NCBI RefSeq assembly: GCF_000819765.1
Contig: NZ_CDBT01000008.1
Coordinates: forward strand, 273,916-337,915
Length of the DNA: 64,000 bases
Direction: 5' to 3'
Source of the DNA: Aeromonas bivalvium
Lineage (GTDB): Bacteria > Pseudomonadota > Gammaproteobacteria > Enterobacterales > Aeromonadaceae
Made by a program: the position numbers and the translations under genes. Below are positions 60,573 to 64,000 of the stretch, one piece after another (within the stretch, counting starts at the first letter, position 1; each line of letters starts with the position of its first letter). Under the pieces are notes generated by a model that searched no databases, was not told the origin of the DNA, and was given only the letters and a program-made list of their open reading frames with translations.

Positions 60573-62537
60573 ATGGAGGAAAAATTGTATACGGAATTCT
60601 TGATCCTGCTCTCTGCCGCCGTCCTGCTGGTGGCGGTTTTCCGGCGCCTGGGACTGCCGGTGATCCTCGCCTACCTGATCGCCGGCGTGCTGCTGGGCCC
60701 CCATGGCCTGGCGCTGGTGAAGGAGCAGGCCATGATGCACACCCTGGGGGAGCTGGGGGTGGTCTTCCTGATGTTCTCCCTCGGCCTCGAGTTCTCCCTC
60801 TCCAAGCTCATCGCCATGCGCAGCCTGGTGGTTGGGGTGGGGGGGCTGCAGGTGGTGCTGACCACGGCGTTGTTCTGCTGGCTGGGCTGGCTGTGGGGGC
60901 TGACCCTGCCCCAGGCCCTGGTGGTGGCCGGCACCCTCAGCCTCTCCTCGACCGCCGTGGTGATCAAGCAGCTGGGGGAGCAGAAGCAGCTCCATACCCG
61001 GCGAGCCCAGCTGGGGGTCAGCGTCCTGCTGTTCCAGGATCTTGCCGTGGTGCCCCTGCTGGTGATGATCCCCATACTGGCCGAACCCGAGGCCCAGGGA
61101 GAGGCCCTGCTGGCGGCCATCTCCTGGGCCTCCCTCAAGGGGATCCTGGCCCTGCTCGGCCTGCTGGCGGTAGGCAAGTGGCTGCTGCCCTCCCTGTTTC
61201 ACGAGGTGGCCCGGGCTCGCTCCGATGAGCTGTTCGTCCTGAGCGCCCTGCTGGTGGCTCTGCTCGCGGCCTCCTTGACCCAGTGGATGGGGCTCTCCAT
61301 GGCCCTGGGGGCCTTCCTGGCGGGCATGATGCTGGGGGAGTCCCACTATCGCCACCAGCTGGAGGTAGACATCAAGCCGTTTCGCGACGTGCTGATGGGA
61401 CTCTTCTTCGTCACCATCGGCATGACCATGGACTGGCTACTGGTGGTGCGCCATGGCTGGCAGCTGATGGGCTTCGTCCTGCTGCTGATGCTGCTCAAAT
61501 CCTTGCTGGTACTGCTGGCGGGGCGCCTGATGGGGGAGCGCAAGCGCGATGCCCTCGCGGCGGGCATCATGCTCAGCCAGGTCGGGGAGTTTGGTTTCGT
61601 GCTGCTGGCCCTGGCTCATCAATACGGCATGCTGGGTCAGCGTCTCGTCTCTCTGCTGATCGGGGTCGGGGTCATCTCCATCGCCCTCACCCCCTGGCTG
61701 GTGGGGCGATCCCGGGAGCTGGCGCGCTGGCTGAGCCGCTCCCCCCTGCTCGGTGAATCCGAGCTGGCCCAATCCGGCCTTGGCAAGAGTGGTCATGTCA
61801 TCATCGCCGGTTTCGGCCGGGCCGGTCAGACCTGCGCCCGCTTCCTCAAGCTGGAGGGGATCCCCTTCCTGGCCCTGGACCTGGATCCCGAACGGGTCGG
61901 CGAGGCCAAGCTGGCGGGGGAGCAGGTCGCCTTTGGCGATGCCAGCCGGCGGGACATACTGCTGGCGGCCGGTCTGACCCGGGCCAGGCTGGTGATCATC
62001 ACCTTCGACGATGCCAAGCGGATCGACGCCATGCTTGCCCTCATCCCCCAGCTGGCCGAGGGGGTCAAGGTGCTGGTGCGCACCCGGGACGATCGCCTGC
62101 TCGAGCAGTACAAGCAGGCGGGGGCCCATGAGGTGGTGCCCGAATCCCAGGAGGGAACCCTGATGCTGGTCTCCCACCTGCTGCGCCACTGCGAGGTGCC
62201 CATAGGCCGGGTGATCCGGCGTATGGAGCAGGAGCGATCCAGCCAGTATTCCTTCCTGCACGGTTTCTACTGGGGCGAGCAGAGCGCCCAGGGGCTGGAG
62301 CGGGACCATGGTCTGGAGCGGCTGCATCCGGTGCGGCTCAGCGACCAGGCCTGGGCCATCGGTCGCCGGGTCCACGAGCTGGCCCTGGGATCGGTGCACA
62401 TCAAGGAGCTGCACCGGGCGGGGGAGGTGCTGGAGGCCAGGGGGGAGCTGCGGCTGGAGGCGGAGGATACGCTAGTGCTCTTTGGCACCAATGCCGCCAT
62501 AGAGCAGGCCGAGCAGCGCCTGCTGGAGGGGGGCTGA
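60573..62537 (+). CDS. CPA2 family monovalent cation:proton antiporter with RCK domain (Kef-like)
   Basis: 654 residues from ATG 60573. About 12 helices (~8-380) of a KefB/KefC-type exchanger, with LSLSSTAVVIKQL and LMGLFFVTIGMTMDW, are followed by a TrkA-N nucleotide-binding domain (VIIAGFGRAGQTCARFLKLE, ~405) and a TrkA-C domain at ~560-650. It probably moves K+ or Na+ against H+. GGAGGA falls inside the first codons and would serve a TTG at 60585, so the true start may be four codons later. Confidence 0.93.
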   Translation: MEEKLYTEFLILLSAAVLLVAVFRRLGLPVILAYLIAGVLLGPHGLALVKEQAMMHTLGELGVVFLMFSLGLEFSLSKLIAMRSLVVGVGGLQVVLTTALFCWLGWLWGLTLPQALVVAGTLSLSSTAVVIKQLGEQKQLHTRRAQLGVSVLLFQDLAVVPLLVMIPILAEPEAQGEALLAAISWASLKGILALLGLLAVGKWLLPSLFHEVARARSDELFVLSALLVALLAASLTQWMGLSMALGAFLAGMMLGESHYRHQLEVDIKPFRDVLMGLFFVTIGMTMDWLLVVRHGWQLMGFVLLLMLLKSLLVLLAGRLMGERKRDALAAGIMLSQVGEFGFVLLALAHQYGMLGQRLVSLLIGVGVISIALTPWLVGRSRELARWLSRSPLLGESELAQSGLGKSGHVIIAGFGRAGQTCARFLKLEGIPFLALDLDPERVGEAKLAGEQVAFGDASRRDILLAAGLTRARLVIITFDDAKRIDAMLALIPQLAEGVKVLVRTRDDRLLEQYKQAGAHEVVPESQEGTLMLVSHLLRHCEVPIGRVIRRMEQERSSQYSFLHGFYWGEQSAQGLERDHGLERLHPVRLSDQAWAIGRRVHELALGSVHIKELHRAGEVLEARGELRLEAEDTLVLFGTNAAIEQAEQRLLEGG

Positions 62538-62630
62538 CGGCCTTTCGTATCGAGCCGGAGCGCCTCTTGGCAACCCCATGGTCGGCCCCGAGCCGCGGCG
62601 GCTGATGGGCCTCTTGCCGGGGCGCCCAGG

Positions 62631-63800
62631 CTAGCGGCTGGGGTTGGCCTGGCGCGGTTGGGGCTGGGTCAGCGGACTCCGGATGTCGAGGAAGCGGGCC
62701 ACCCTCTCCCTGTCGTCCAGAGTGTCCTGATAGCCGAGGGCAATCAGCTGCTGGCAGTAACCGGGCACGAACATCAGGAAGCTGGCCAGACTGCTGGCCT
62801 CATCCCCCTTGACCCCGAGGATCCGCAGCAGGCGCCGCATCTTGGTCGGCAACTGCGGCAGGAAGGGGAGTGCCAGCAGATCGAGATCCTGGCTCGGCTG
62901 CAACAGGCAGGCTTCCACCTCCTTGAGTTTGAGCCTGGCCCTGTCCCGCTCCGGGATGAGCGACAGGGTGAGGTTGATGCGCCCGAGCCGCTCCAGATCC
63001 GAGTTGAGGGTATCGGTGAACACTGTCTCCAGCAGGTGGCTGGCGATGTGGGAGCTGGTCAGCCGCTCCCGGAACTGGCCCTGGCCTGGCTCGGGCGGCG
63101 AGGCCAGGGCGATGGCGAGGATCCGCTCCGCTCCCAGGTGGATGGCCGGGCTCAGGGGGCTGAGCTGGTGGATGGAGCCATCCCCATAGAATTTGTCGCC
63201 GATGCGGGTGGCGGGAAACACGAAGGGGAGGGCGCTGGAGGCGAGCAGATGATCCGAGGTGATCAGGGTGCGGACGCCGCGCCTGCGCTCCCGCTGCCAG
63301 GGCTGGTGCTGGGATCGCCCCTGGAAGAAGGTGGTGCTGAGCCCGTCCCCGTAGTCCGATGCCGTGATGGCCAGGGCCTCCAGGCTGCCGTAGAGGATGT
63401 TGTCATCGATGCGGTGATAGTCGATGAGCTGTTCGAGCAGCTTGCGCAGGGGGCCGTTGTCGAACAGGTTGAAGGCGCGGTTCGGGTCCGGGTGGATCAG
63501 GCCGGCCGAGCCCTCGTAGAGCAGGCGCCAGAGCAGGCGACCCGGGTGAAAATCGAAGATGTGATGCGTCTCGAAGCGGCGCCAGACCCACTCCAGTTTG
63601 CGCACCCCGAGCTGAAAGCAGGAGGCGTGGCAGGCGAGAGAGGTGGCGTTGAGGGCGCCGGCCGAGGTGCCGCACAGTATGGGGAAGGGGATCCCCTGAT
63701 TGCGGGGATAGAGTTCGGCAATGGCCTTGAGGGCGCCAACCTGGTAGGCGGCGCGTGCGCCACCGCCGGTTAACAGCAGTGCTGTATTGGGTCTGGCCAT
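62631..63800 (-). CDS. Patatin-like phospholipase family protein
   Basis: 389 residues from ATG 63800. It has the patatin oxyanion loop TGGGARAAYQVG (~10-21), the nucleophile elbow CGTSAG with catalytic Ser, and the Asp-Gly of the dyad in FYGDGSIHQLSP. No signal peptide, so it is probably cytoplasmic or injected rather than Sec-exported. The C-terminal ~120 residues are helical and not assigned. A lipid acyl hydrolase role is expected; the substrate is unknown. Confidence 0.9.
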   Translation of the reverse strand: MARPNTALLLTGGGARAAYQVGALKAIAELYPRNQGIPFPILCGTSAGALNATSLACHASCFQLGVRKLEWVWRRFETHHIFDFHPGRLLWRLLYEGSAGLIHPDPNRAFNLFDNGPLRKLLEQLIDYHRIDDNILYGSLEALAITASDYGDGLSTTFFQGRSQHQPWQRERRRGVRTLITSDHLLASSALPFVFPATRIGDKFYGDGSIHQLSPLSPAIHLGAERILAIALASPPEPGQGQFRERLTSSHIASHLLETVFTDTLNSDLERLGRINLTLSLIPERDRARLKLKEVEACLLQPSQDLDLLALPFLPQLPTKMRRLLRILGVKGDEASSLASFLMFVPGYCQQLIALGYQDTLDDRERVARFLDIRSPLTQPQPRQANPSR

Positions 63801-63874
63801 AGGGATGCGCCTTATGGTGAGTGCAAGGGCGGTTGCCACCGCGCCACTTAACTATAAGAGCTTGTATCCGGGAT

Positions 63875-63909
63875 AAAAATGGGCCGCGATCTCATTTTTC
63901 ACGGCCCGT
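63875..63909 (-). terminator. Terminator of the partial gene at the right edge
   Basis: On the minus strand a six-bp stem GGGCCG/CGGCCC (63902-63907 and 63881-63886) is followed by ATTTTT. Confidence 0.7.
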
Positions 63910-63922
63910 TGGCAGCCGGGGC

Positions 63923-64000
63923 CTAGGAGGCTGACTGGCTAAGCTGGGCGAAGGCGGCAAACAGGGCCGGGCTCGCCAGGATGCGGCCATGACCCAGCCC
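63923..64000 (-). CDS. C-terminal end of a gene, probably an alpha/beta hydrolase (5' end outside window)
   Basis: Only 25 codons and a TAG stop are inside the window: GLGHGRILASPALFAAFAQL and a short Ser-rich tail. The GLGHGRIL-xxP pattern resembles the histidine-containing end of alpha/beta hydrolases. With so little sequence this is tentative. Confidence 0.5.
   Translation of the reverse strand, partial: GLGHGRILASPALFAAFAQLSQSAS

Overview
The window is a contiguous, gene-dense piece of a high-GC gammaproteobacterial chromosome. Gene order and proteins point to Aeromonas. The evidence is the enteric-type dapD-glnD-map-rpsB-...-dnaE-accA block, a PliI lysozyme inhibitor of the kind first described in Aeromonas hydrophila, and the queF/syd/yqcC/truC/yqcA neighbourhood also seen in Escherichia. 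The species assignment is inference. I see no rRNA, tRNA, IS element, prophage or CRISPR array.

Layout. (1) 1-9987: two signalling-type genes (an intact GGDEF diguanylate cyclase cut by the window edge, and a TPR protein with a decayed GGDEF domain), then queF, syd, a run of small uncharacterised genes (DUF2310, KfrA-like, DUF2789, DUF3301, DUF3549) and the yqcC-truC-yqcA operon to 10537. (2) 11044-15224: sugar uptake, with lamB-malM and ptsG, each behind a long AT-rich control region. (3) 15364-20348 (minus): yaeH, dapD, glnD, map. (4) 20710-39969 (plus): rpsB-tsf-pyrH-frr-uppS-cdsA-dxr-rseP-bamA-skp-lpxD-fabZ-lpxA-lpxB-rnhB-dnaE-accA, a near-unbroken run for translation, isoprenoid, phospholipid, lipid A and outer-membrane assembly, replication and fatty-acid synthesis. 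(5) 40373-47025: the acid-stress lysine decarboxylase system cadC-cadB-cadA with pdxY, sitting where Escherichia has ldcC, that is between accA and tilS. (6) 47022-57920: MATE pump and LysR regulator, sdaC, an Lrp-type regulator divergent from yjeH, an ABC-F ATPase with an upstream leader peptide, pliI and an M13 peptidase. (7) 58027-64000: tilS, a GGDEF protein, a CPA2 antiporter, a patatin phospholipase and the tail of a probable alpha/beta hydrolase.

How the parts work together. CadC senses acid, CadA consumes protons by decarboxylating lysine with PLP, CadB exchanges cadaverine for lysine, and PdxY can salvage the cofactor. The rpsB-accA block makes envelope precursors and inserts them. 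LamB/MalM and PtsG feed maltodextrin and glucose, and both show sequences fitting catabolite or specific-repressor control.

The most unusual sequence signals are: a 28-codon leader ORF with a perfect Shine-Dalgarno ahead of the ABC-F gene; 3'-end duplications at two unrelated genes (a 48-bp tandem repeat at a GGDEF gene and a decayed in-frame copy at syd); a G9 tract in a putative promoter spacer; a consensus CRP box between map and rpsB; and a 25-codon ORF coupling dxr to rseP.
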